This document shows, piece by piece, positions 1 to 5,922 of a stretch of DNA of 6,928 nt (position 1 is its first letter; each line of letters starts with the position of its first letter). The stretch comes from a bacterium HR36 (GTDB taxonomy: Bacteria > Planctomycetota > Planctomycetia > Gemmatales > HRBIN36). The position numbers were made by a program, and so were the translations under genes. A model generated the notes under the pieces. The model ran no database searches. It saw only the letters and a list, made by a program, of their open reading frames with translations, and was not told the DNA's origin. The stretch covers positions 1-6,928 of the forward strand of contig BEIM01000189.1 of assembly GCA_002898995.1 (NCBI GenBank), given 5' to 3'.

Positions 1-483
1 CAATGTATCCGCTGCGGTGCGTGTCTCAATGCATGCCCCGTGTATCGGCGGATTGGTGGACATGCTTACGGTGGAGTGTATTCGGGTCCCATCGGCTCAG
101 TACTGACGCCGCTGTACGCCAGTATGCATGCGTACGCGCCGCTGCCGCACGCCTCCTCGTTATGTGGCGCATGCCTGGCCGCTTGCCCAGTGAAAATCAA
201 TCTGCCTCACTTGCTGATCGCGTTACGCCACGAACAAGCGAAAACGGTGGCCAGCCGTTGGGAACGGTGGGCCTATCGCGGGTGGCGCTGGGTGTTGCAG
301 TCACCAATTCTGTATCGCCTGGCGGTGCGCTTGGCGCAATGGTGGCTGGCATTGCCGCAGGGTTGGCATGCTTCGCTACCAGGGCCCGCTGCCGCCTGGA
401 CTAAAACCCGCGATTTCCCGGCACCTGCCCGCTTTTCGTTTCGGCAACTATGGCGGCAACGTCGGGGTTCCAGAGCGCCCTAA
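1..483 (+). CDS. lutB: LutB-type lactate utilization iron-sulfur protein, C-terminal part
   Basis: This is the 3' part of a gene whose start lies before the window; 160 codons are visible and end in TAA. Two ferredoxin-like [4Fe-4S] motifs are seen. The first is CIRCGACLNACPVY at the window edge (Cys 2, 5, 8 and 12 of the visible part). The second is LCGACLAACPV (Cys 55, 58 and 62). The tail rich in Trp and Arg, ending FRQLWRQRRG, is typical of LutB/YkgF proteins. In that family LutB works with LutA and LutC in a cytoplasmic complex that oxidises L-lactate to pyruvate and passes electrons through its clusters. No LutC (DUF162/LUD domain) gene follows: the next gene runs toward this one on the other strand, so any partners must lie upstream or elsewhere. 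The family call is firm. Lactate as the substrate is inferred from the family. Confidence 0.85.
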   Translation, partial: QCIRCGACLNACPVYRRIGGHAYGGVYSGPIGSVLTPLYASMHAYAPLPHASSLCGACLAACPVKINLPHLLIALRHEQAKTVASRWERWAYRGWRWVLQSPILYRLAVRLAQWWLALPQGWHASLPGPAAAWTKTRDFPAPARFSFRQLWRQRRGSRAP

Positions 484-657
484 GCTGCAGGAGGCTTGCA
501 GGTTAGCGCTAATAGTTCTTGCGTTCGCTGGCTCTCTGAGTATCTTCCCTGCCGGTTCGCAAGACCGTAGCCCCTCATCATTGCCAAGCGTGAGGTTTGT
601 AAACACTGCAGCGCACAGCGGTTCCCTGAGACTAGCCCTATGCTGCGACGCGAGCCG
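484..657. other. Convergent intergenic gap, no gene seen
   Basis: These 174 bases separate the 3' ends of the LutB gene (+) and the glycosidase gene (-). I see no credible ORF of its own and no strong terminator with a T-run. The only inverted repeats are short, such as CTGCA 7 bases TGCAG at the left end. Confidence 0.5.
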
Positions 658-1770
658 TTAGTGAGGCTTTAGGAGTTTGCGAATAAAGGCGACTTCTTCG
701 GGATCGAAAGGCGAGCCATCGGGGCGAAAAATGTCGTGGAACCAAACTTTCGGTTCGGGCGCCCCTTGAGGCGAGCCCCAGGGATAAATGGTTTGCGTCT
801 TGCCGCTGACCAAGCCCCAGTTGTAACAACCGACTTTTTCGTCGCGGAAAATCGGCAGGTGTGTTTGGAAACGGGAATTGCGGGTACGCGCCATATACTC
901 GGTGCAGATCACAGGGCGGCCGTGCTTTTTCAATTCTCGTATCTGCTGGCGCAGGTTGTCGGCGTCGTTGTAATTATGGAAGGTAATAATGTCGGAAGCA
1001 GCGAGTTGAAACCCGTTCAACGGGGCACAATCGAACCACAGGCCCACGGTAAGCGGTTGGTCGGGCCGAATTTCCCAGGCCCAGGCGAAGACCGCCTGTA
1101 CGAGCGGCAAGGATTTCTCTCGCAGTTGGTTATTGCCTGGCTCGTTGTATAAGTCCCAGCCCAGCACACGCTGATCATGGCCGAAACTGCGGAGGATATC
1201 CTGGACATATGTTTTGAGCCGTGGCCACTGGTGGGGATCGAGCACAACTTTGGTGCCTGGGCTTTGCACCCAGCCGGAGTTGTGCACGCCAGGAACCGGC
1301 TTGGGTTGCGGGCCTGAACGCGGATTCTGATTCCAGCAATCATCGAAGAAGACCAGCAAAGGGCGAATGCGATGTTTGGCCGTCACCTCCAGGAAAGCAT
1401 CCAGACGCTTCTTGAAACCTTCGGCATCCCTTTGATAGGCCAGGTCGTGCAGGAAAACGCGAACGGTGTTGAAGCCCAGACTCTCCGCCCAACCGAGTTC
1501 GCGATCGATGGTGGGCAGATCGAAGGTTTCCGCCTGCCACATTTCCAACTGGTTGATGGCGGTGCTCGGAATGAAATTGCAACCGACCAGCCAAGGCTGT
1601 TGTGCATACCAGGCGTTCGCCTGTTCGACTGACCAGCGTCGTGTGGAACCAGGCTCTTGACGGGCCGAGACCGTCGGCAGTGCTAAACCAGTGATGAAAA
1701 GCAAGCTGACAACCAGCATAACGACAGTCGGCCAATGGCCGTTTGCCAGTCCGGTACGGGCGTGGGCCAT
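658..1770 (-). CDS. Secreted or membrane-anchored GH5-like glycoside hydrolase
   Basis: With the ATG at 1770 the product has 370 residues. It begins with a signal-peptide-like segment: a charged start, a hydrophobic stretch at about residues 13-32 (around VVMLVVSLLFITGLALP), and a possible cleavage site after TVSA at residue 36. The rest resembles a (beta/alpha)8 retaining glycosidase of clan GH-A. It has the strand-2 VRVFLHD, the acid/base Glu in GWDLYNEPG (E210), the aromatic and His site FHNYN, the nucleophile Glu in VICTEYMA (E291) and a Trp in YNWGLVSG. Such proteins are often annotated as cellulase-family glycosylhydrolase or 1,4-beta-xylanase; the true substrate cannot be read from sequence. 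The frame stays open upstream to ATGs at 1911 (GGAG 8 bases before it) and 1989. I prefer 1770 because it gives a normal signal peptide and has GGGGTGG just upstream, but 1911 is a real alternative. No other carbohydrate gene is nearby except the distant epimerase. Confidence 0.8.
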   Translation of the reverse strand: MAHARTGLANGHWPTVVMLVVSLLFITGLALPTVSARQEPGSTRRWSVEQANAWYAQQPWLVGCNFIPSTAINQLEMWQAETFDLPTIDRELGWAESLGFNTVRVFLHDLAYQRDAEGFKKRLDAFLEVTAKHRIRPLLVFFDDCWNQNPRSGPQPKPVPGVHNSGWVQSPGTKVVLDPHQWPRLKTYVQDILRSFGHDQRVLGWDLYNEPGNNQLREKSLPLVQAVFAWAWEIRPDQPLTVGLWFDCAPLNGFQLAASDIITFHNYNDADNLRQQIRELKKHGRPVICTEYMARTRNSRFQTHLPIFRDEKVGCYNWGLVSGKTQTIYPWGSPQGAPEPKVWFHDIFRPDGSPFDPEEVAFIRKLLKPH

Positions 1771-2008
1771 CGCCACCCCGGGCTCTAGCTCAGCCGAGCT
1801 CCTCTTGCCAAGCCAACGCCGTGCCAACCCGATAAAAGTTTGTCGCGTTGTTCGGGACGGTTCTTGAGAGCCTGGGTGTTGTACCGCTGGCTGCGTACTG
1901 CACTGTTTCATTGTTGGCGCTCCAGCATGCGGGCTGCGTGAAGGGCAAGGCCAGAGGAATCCGCTACGTTGCTGGCTTGCCGCGGTCATTGTAGCAACGA
2001 CAGCGACT

Positions 2009-2028
2009 CAGGGTGGGCCGACACCCTG
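2009..2028. repeat. Perfect 7-bp inverted repeat (hairpin)
   Basis: CAGGGTG, loop GGCCGA, CACCCTG. The arms are exactly complementary and GC-rich. The repeat lies between two minus-strand genes, about 80 bases after the stop of the FAD oxidoreductase and 20 bases before the earliest possible ATG of the glycosidase frame. No T-run follows on either strand, so it is not a standard intrinsic terminator. It could be an operator, a transcript-end hairpin or chance. Confidence 0.5.
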
Positions 2029-2108
2029 CGCTGGTGTCCCGGCGGCATGCGGCGGTCCACTGCTGCTTCTCGTCCCAGGAGGCTCACCTCGGCACTTCTG
2101 GAGTAAGG

Positions 2109-3716
2109 TCATTTTTTCTCCAGCGGGGCATAGCGGGCGATGATGGCGCGGGCGGTGCGCAACCCGTCCACGGCGGCACTGACAATGCCACCGGCATAGC
2201 CAGCCCCTTCCCCGATCGGGTAAACGCCCTCGAAGCCTGGGCACATGCGGGATTGGTCATCGCGCACGATGCGGACTGGCGAGCTCCCTCGCGCTTCCGG
2301 GCCTACCAGGGTCGCATCCCGCAAAAATAATCCAAACCACCGTCGGTCCAAAATCGGTAGTCCCCGCTTTAGCGCGTGCAGGATTACTGGCGGTACCAAT
2401 TCGGCGATCTCGGCCGGCACCACGCCGCGACGATAACTGCTGGGAATCTTGCCGCGCGATGGCCGATCTTCCAGGAAATCTTTCGCCCATTGAATGGGAC
2501 AATAATAGAGTCGGCGCCCCAGCTCCCAGGCACGCCGTTCAAAACGTCGTTGCAATTCCACGCCCGCCAGGGGATGATCCGAGCCGAAATGATGCGGTTC
2601 CAGCGTGACCACTAGTCCGCTATTGGCAAATGGCGAGTCCCGCCGCGAATAGCTCATGCCGTTGGTACAGAAGTGTTCCGGTTCCGAAACGCTGGGGATC
2701 ACGTGCCCGCCGGCGCACATGCAGAAGGAATACAGGTCCACGCCCCCGTGGACGACCACGGTGTAATCGGCTGCGCCTAGTTTCAGTTCGAGTGGTTGGC
2801 CGCCGTATTGATAGCGGTTGACGTTTTCTTGAGGTTGTTCGATACGTACGCCAAATTGGAACGGCTTGGGCACCATGGGTAGGCCCCGGCGCCAGAGCAT
2901 AGCGTAGGTGTCCCGGGCGCTGTGGCCGATAGCCAGGATCCCCACTTGGGCAGGAATATACCCGGACGACGTGCATATCCCGCGCAGCCGACCATCTACA
3001 ATGTCCAAGTCTTCGACGCGGCACTGAAAGCGAAAGGATCCGCCCAGGCTTTCAATCCGCTGGCGAAACGCCTTGACGACCGCAGGCAGCCGATTGCTTC
3101 CCAGATGCGGGCGATGCTCGTAAACCAGCGATGGTTTGCCTTTACATTCCGCGAACAGTTCCAAGACGCGGCGAACATCAGGGCCGGAGTTGCGGCAGGT
3201 CAGTTTGCCATCACTGAATGTTCCTGCCCCTCCTTCGCCAAAGAGGTAATTGCTTTCAGGATCGTGCGGGCCACCCGCATCGAAACTACGGATATCGCGG
3301 ATACGCTCCCGCACGGGCTTGCCCCGCTCCAGAACCAAGGGACGGTAACCGTACTGTGCCAGAAAATACGCTGCCGCCAGTCCTGCGGGACCAGAACCCA
3401 CAATCACCGGAGGGTGGTGCAGCGGTTCCTGACCAGGGTCGGGCATTTGAAATGGGGGCTCTACATACGGCTCAACAATGACCGGCTCCGGCGGCAGATG
3501 CGCACTTGCCAGACGTTTGGCATCTTCAGGGACCTCCACTTCTACGGAGTAAACGAAGGCCAAATCACTTTTATCGCGAGCGTCGAGACTTTTGCGAAGA
3601 ATACGCCAGCGTAATATATCGCCGCGGGCCACTCCCAGTGCCTGAGCTACTCGTTCGGGCAGCGCCTGTTCGCTCTCCTCAATCCCCAGTCGCACATTCC
3701 GCACACGTAAGGGCAT
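2109..3716 (-). CDS. FAD-dependent oxidoreductase, COG2509 type (uncharacterised dehydrogenase)
   Basis: The gene is complete and encodes 535 residues. Residues 1 to about 100 form the small N-terminal alpha/beta domain typical of this family, with the conserved RKSLDARDKSDLAFVYSVEV. A Rossmann FAD site follows: PVIVGSGPAGLAAAYFLAQ at 103-121 ending in Glu130 (VLERG), which should bind the ribose of FAD. Further family signatures are LFGEGGAGTFSDGKL (158-172), the second nucleotide-contact strand GILAIGHSARDTY (259-271), the Cys/Met-rich FCMCAGGHVIPS (331-342) and the C-terminal GEGAGYAGGIVSAAVDG (502-518). The substrate is unknown for the family; it is sometimes called FAD-dependent dehydrogenase. 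No signal peptide is seen, so it is probably cytoplasmic. The ATG at 3716 matches the family's usual N-terminus although no clear Shine-Dalgarno site precedes it. It stands alone, with 338 bases upstream and more than 100 downstream. Confidence 0.9.
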   Translation of the reverse strand: MPLRVRNVRLGIEESEQALPERVAQALGVARGDILRWRILRKSLDARDKSDLAFVYSVEVEVPEDAKRLASAHLPPEPVIVEPYVEPPFQMPDPGQEPLHHPPVIVGSGPAGLAAAYFLAQYGYRPLVLERGKPVRERIRDIRSFDAGGPHDPESNYLFGEGGAGTFSDGKLTCRNSGPDVRRVLELFAECKGKPSLVYEHRPHLGSNRLPAVVKAFRQRIESLGGSFRFQCRVEDLDIVDGRLRGICTSSGYIPAQVGILAIGHSARDTYAMLWRRGLPMVPKPFQFGVRIEQPQENVNRYQYGGQPLELKLGAADYTVVVHGGVDLYSFCMCAGGHVIPSVSEPEHFCTNGMSYSRRDSPFANSGLVVTLEPHHFGSDHPLAGVELQRRFERRAWELGRRLYYCPIQWAKDFLEDRPSRGKIPSSYRRGVVPAEIAELVPPVILHALKRGLPILDRRWFGLFLRDATLVGPEARGSSPVRIVRDDQSRMCPGFEGVYPIGEGAGYAGGIVSAAVDGLRTARAIIARYAPLEKK

Positions 3717-3764
3717 GGTTAGTTTCGCGTTTCCATTCCCGACTATGCATCTCCTGGCTCATCC

Positions 3765-3770
3765 ATTGTA
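3765..3770 (-). promoter_or_regulatory. Possible -10 box for the FAD oxidoreductase gene
   Basis: On the minus strand this reads TACAAT, one base off the sigma-70 -10 consensus, 48 bases before the ATG at 3716. The -35 position is poor: the best fit is GCCACA with an 18-base spacer, 3 of 6 matches. It is a weak prediction. Confidence 0.25.
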
Positions 3771-3822
3771 CACTGGTTTCCATTTGCCTGTGGCACAACG
3801 GCAAGAAGATGGACAACGCGGC

Positions 3823-3840
3823 TGGTGCAGTGATGCACCA
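3823..3840. repeat. Perfect 7-bp hairpin with GTGA loop
   Basis: TGGTGCA, loop GTGA, TGCACCA. On the plus strand the loop would be a GNRA-type tetraloop (GUGA), which stabilises RNA hairpins; on the minus strand the loop is UCAC. No T-run follows. It lies in the gap upstream of the FAD oxidoreductase gene, about 107 bases before its start codon. Its role is unknown. Confidence 0.5.
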
Positions 3841-4020
3841 TGACGAAGCCCTTGGTCTTGCTCGTCGAAAGCTAACGGCGTAAGCCGGCCGAGGCGTTCG
3901 TGCTCACACCTGCCGAAACTTCCTCCTGCACTTAGAGAGGCTGGCGCGAGCTATTCCTGTAGCATCCGGGCAACGGCTCTCAAAATTGCCAATGGTCTGC
4001 TGGAAAATGCATGTACGCCA

Positions 4021-4059
4021 CCTAGCCGTACTGCGTCGGATGCAGAACACCATGCTAGG
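4021..4059. repeat. Nested inverted repeat at the end of nth
   Basis: The outer arms CCTAGC (4021-4026) and GCTAGG (4054-4059) are exactly complementary. Inside them CTGCG, loop TCGGA, TGCAG (4031-4045) makes a second stem with one G-T pair. The right outer arm contains the TAG stop of nth. On the minus strand, which carries nth, a TTTT run comes only about 12 bases after the structure, so terminator function is weakly supported. Confidence 0.3.
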
Positions 4060-4834
4060 CTCGGGACTTTTTTCGTTTGACGCCTACTTTAGGGCAGAAC
4101 GAATTAAGCGGGCACTGGTCGCATTTGGGATTGCGTGCCAAGCACACTTGCCGACCGTGGTAAATCATGCGATGGCCGAAGGCCACCCATTCCTCCTGCG
4201 GGATCAGTTCCATGAGATCGCGTTCGATTTTGTCGGGATCGGTGTGGCGGGTTAGTCCCATGCGACGCGCTAGACGCTTGACATGGGTATCCACCACGAT
4301 CCCAGGAATGCCCCACACTGTACCCAGAACGACGTTGGCGGTTTTGCGACCGACACCGGGCAGCTGTGTCAGCGCTTCCAAGGTTCGGGGCAACTCTCCA
4401 GCGTGTTTCTCCACCAAAGCACGGCAACAGGCCATGATGTTGCGTGTCTTGGCTCGATAAAAACCCGTCGAACGGATGTAGTTCTCGAGTTCCTTCGGAT
4501 CAGCGTTGGCATAATCGGCGGCAGTGCGGAAGCGAGCAAACAGTGCGGGGGTAACCTGGTTGACTCGCTCATCTGTGCACTGCGCCGAAAGTATTGTGGC
4601 GACGAGCAATTCTAGGGGTGTGCGGTAATTCAGACTACATTTGGCTTCGGGATAAAGCCGGCGCAAAGTTTCGACCACTTTCCTGGCCAATTCCCGGCGC
4701 TGCTGATCAAATTTCCGCGCAGGGCGGTTGGCTAGTGCGAGCGGTCGGCGTAAGCCAGCCCTAACAGCGGAAGCGCGTCGGGTGCCTTGAGCCGATTTTT
4801 TCTTGGATAGCGTGTGCGATTTCTTAGTTGCCAT
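4055..4834 (-). CDS. nth: Endonuclease III (DNA glycosylase/AP lyase)
   Basis: This is base-excision repair enzyme Nth: it removes oxidised pyrimidines from DNA and cuts the abasic site. With the ATG at 4834 the product has 259 residues (E. coli Nth has 211). The family core starts near residue 44 and includes LLVATILSAQCTD. It is followed by the helix-hairpin-helix LPGVGRKTANVVLG (158-171) with catalytic Lys164, then VDTHVKRLARRMGL with catalytic Asp182. The [4Fe-4S] loop has Cys 231, 238, 241 and 247 with C-x6-C-x2-C-x5-C spacing, as in E. coli. All key residues are present. The extra 40 or so N-terminal residues are very basic (MATKKSHTLSKKKS and onward) and probably disordered. A GTG at 4858 is in frame but lies inside the upstream gene; the ATG at 4834 begins 8 bases after that gene's TAA, which suggests translational coupling. 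No good Shine-Dalgarno site is seen. Confidence 0.95.
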   Translation of the reverse strand: MATKKSHTLSKKKSAQGTRRASAVRAGLRRPLALANRPARKFDQQRRELARKVVETLRRLYPEAKCSLNYRTPLELLVATILSAQCTDERVNQVTPALFARFRTAADYANADPKELENYIRSTGFYRAKTRNIMACCRALVEKHAGELPRTLEALTQLPGVGRKTANVVLGTVWGIPGIVVDTHVKRLARRMGLTRHTDPDKIERDLMELIPQEEWVAFGHRMIYHGRQVCLARNPKCDQCPLNSFCPKVGVKRKKSRA

Positions 4835-4842
4835 GTGCGCAG

Positions 4843-5754
4843 TTACCAATCCCACCACGCTTGGGCGAGCGTGCGTTTCATGTTGGCAATTACCGTGGTC
4901 GGTCTCATGCCCGGCGGCGTGCGAATTTCAAAGCCGATTACCGGACGCCGACCAGTTCTCAAAAAGCCGATATCGAAAAGCGCTTTCAAGCACTGACGGA
5001 CTTGGGCCACGCCGACATCGCCTCCCGCAATCCCGAACGGAGGATGAGTATCGCCGAACAGCGGGTGCCCAGGCTGCGACACACTGTTGCCTAGGTGCAT
5101 CGCTACCAGATACTCCCGAATCAAGGGGAAATGGCGCTGCGGTTCTTCGTGGCAGAGATAAATGTGGCTGAGGTCGTGGAGCAAACCGAAATCGGGAAAA
5201 TCGCGGCGGACTTCCCGCGCTACCCAGGCGGCCATTTCGCAGGTGCCGATCAGCGCTTTCTTGTCCACATCGTAATCGAAAATCTCCAGCGCCACCGGTA
5301 ACCCCGCTTGCTCTTGAGCCTCCTGGCAAAATCGCCGCAATATCGTGACCAACCGTTCCATTGCGGCGCGGCGCTCACCGGGCGGAACATTCTTCCCGCT
5401 CATTACAAAAACTCGCTGTGCGCCCAGTTCGCGCGCTTGCGGCAACAGGCCAACTAGAACGCGCAGCGCTTCCTCGCGGATCTGCGCATCGGGGGAGTTC
5501 AAATCCAGTCCTAATCGCAGCTGCGTCGGCTGGCAGGCGAAGGCTACCGTCAGCTGGCTATCCCGCAGCAGCGCGGCACACTCCGCTCGCTGTTGGGCAT
5601 CCTCGATAGCTCCCACATCCACCGCCTCGAAAAACGGGTCGTCGGCGATGACCGTGAGCGTTTCACGGATCGGCCCCGTGCCGCCTAGGCACTCGGGGAA
5701 CAGCATGCCGTGCACTACGCCAATCCGCAGATAGGCCTGCCAAGGCTCCTTCAT
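4843..5754 (-). CDS. Sugar phosphate isomerase/epimerase family TIM-barrel protein
   Basis: The 303-residue product belongs to the xylose isomerase-like / AP endonuclease 2 (COG1082-like) superfamily, whose members isomerise or epimerise sugars and polyols at a divalent metal. The metal-ligand pattern is visible: E157 in VALEIFDYD, D194 and H197 in LLHDLSHIYL, H220 in VAMHLGNS, and E276 in VIGFEIR. In addition D235 and H237 in GDTHPPFG match the D-x-H found in endonuclease IV and in some isomerases. The two His residues that complete the first zinc site of endonuclease IV are not apparent, so a sugar substrate is more likely than DNA. No signal peptide is seen. The frame is open back to 5949, but that would run into pyrD. 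The ATG at 5754 has GGAG 9 bases upstream and starts just before the barrel's first strand (YLRIGVVHG). nth follows after 8 bases. The exact substrate is unknown. Confidence 0.85.
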   Translation of the reverse strand: MKEPWQAYLRIGVVHGMLFPECLGGTGPIRETLTVIADDPFFEAVDVGAIEDAQQRAECAALLRDSQLTVAFACQPTQLRLGLDLNSPDAQIREEALRVLVGLLPQARELGAQRVFVMSGKNVPPGERRAAMERLVTILRRFCQEAQEQAGLPVALEIFDYDVDKKALIGTCEMAAWVAREVRRDFPDFGLLHDLSHIYLCHEEPQRHFPLIREYLVAMHLGNSVSQPGHPLFGDTHPPFGIAGGDVGVAQVRQCLKALFDIGFLRTGRRPVIGFEIRTPPGMRPTTVIANMKRTLAQAWWDW

Positions 5755-5766
5755 TCCGCACCACTC

Positions 5767-5786
5767 CGCCCATGCATTCGTGGGCG
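5767..5786. repeat. Inverted repeat next to the epimerase ribosome-binding site
   Basis: CGCCCATG, loop CATT, CGTGGGCG on the plus strand: six perfect pairs, one T-G and one G-C. On the minus strand the T-G becomes a C-A mismatch. Its left edge touches the GGAG of the epimerase gene and its right edge abuts the -10 box, so it is placed like an operator. The predicted transcription start (about 5780) falls inside it, so the full hairpin would probably not be transcribed. Confidence 0.35.
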
Positions 5787-5815
5787 ATTTTAGAACAGTC
5801 GTGTTCGCGCGGCAA
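5787..5815 (-). promoter_or_regulatory. Predicted sigma-70-like promoter for the epimerase-nth unit
   Basis: On the minus strand the -35 box is TTGCCG (5815-5810, 4 of 6 consensus), the spacer is exactly 17 bases, and the -10 box is TAAAAT (5792-5787, 5 of 6). Transcription would begin near 5780, about 26 bases before the ATG at 5754. It is the best promoter match I found in the window. Confidence 0.5.
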
Positions 5816-5856
5816 TTTGTTGCCCAGCGGGAGCCGATAGCCTGCATCCTCTCGCC

Positions 5857-5862
5857 TACAAT
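5857..5862 (+). promoter_or_regulatory. Possible -10 box for pyrD
   Basis: TACAAT on the plus strand, 60 bases before the pyrD ATG at 5923. No convincing -35 box stands 16-18 bases upstream (CCGATA or neighbours). It is the only AT-rich hexamer of this type in the right place, so support is weak. Confidence 0.25.
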
Positions 5863-5922
5863 TTCCTCGTACTGCTTGCTCCGAGATTGGCCACCGCCAC
5901 CCACCGCGTGCAGGAGCCGGGC

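Larger units (their letters stand above)
3717..4054. other. 338-base intergenic gap with hairpins, no gene
   Basis: This is the gap between nth (ends at 4055) and the FAD oxidoreductase (starts at 3716), both on the minus strand. Short open frames cross it on the plus strand but none has a start site or product worth calling. It holds a possible -10 element for the oxidoreductase (3765-3770), a perfect hairpin at 3823-3840, and the left part of an interrupted inverted repeat at the end of nth. No tRNA-like cloverleaf was seen. Confidence 0.6.

Noticed and set aside
368..661. 97-codon frame with a hydrophobic stretch overlapping the end of the LutB gene
   Set aside because: More than a third lies within the LutB gene in another frame, there is no convincing start site, and it resembles no known protein; the hydrophobic stretch alone is not enough.
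2922..3614. 230-codon open frame on the plus strand
   Set aside because: It is antisense to the FAD oxidoreductase and shows no domain-like motif.
3506..3883. 125-codon plus-strand frame entering the 338-base gap
   Set aside because: More than half is antisense to the FAD oxidoreductase, and the rest shows no recognisable motif or ribosome-binding site.
4835..4858. GTG start of nth at 4858
   Set aside because: It lies inside the end of the upstream gene; the ATG at 4834, just after that gene's stop, is simpler and leaves the protein's conserved core unchanged.
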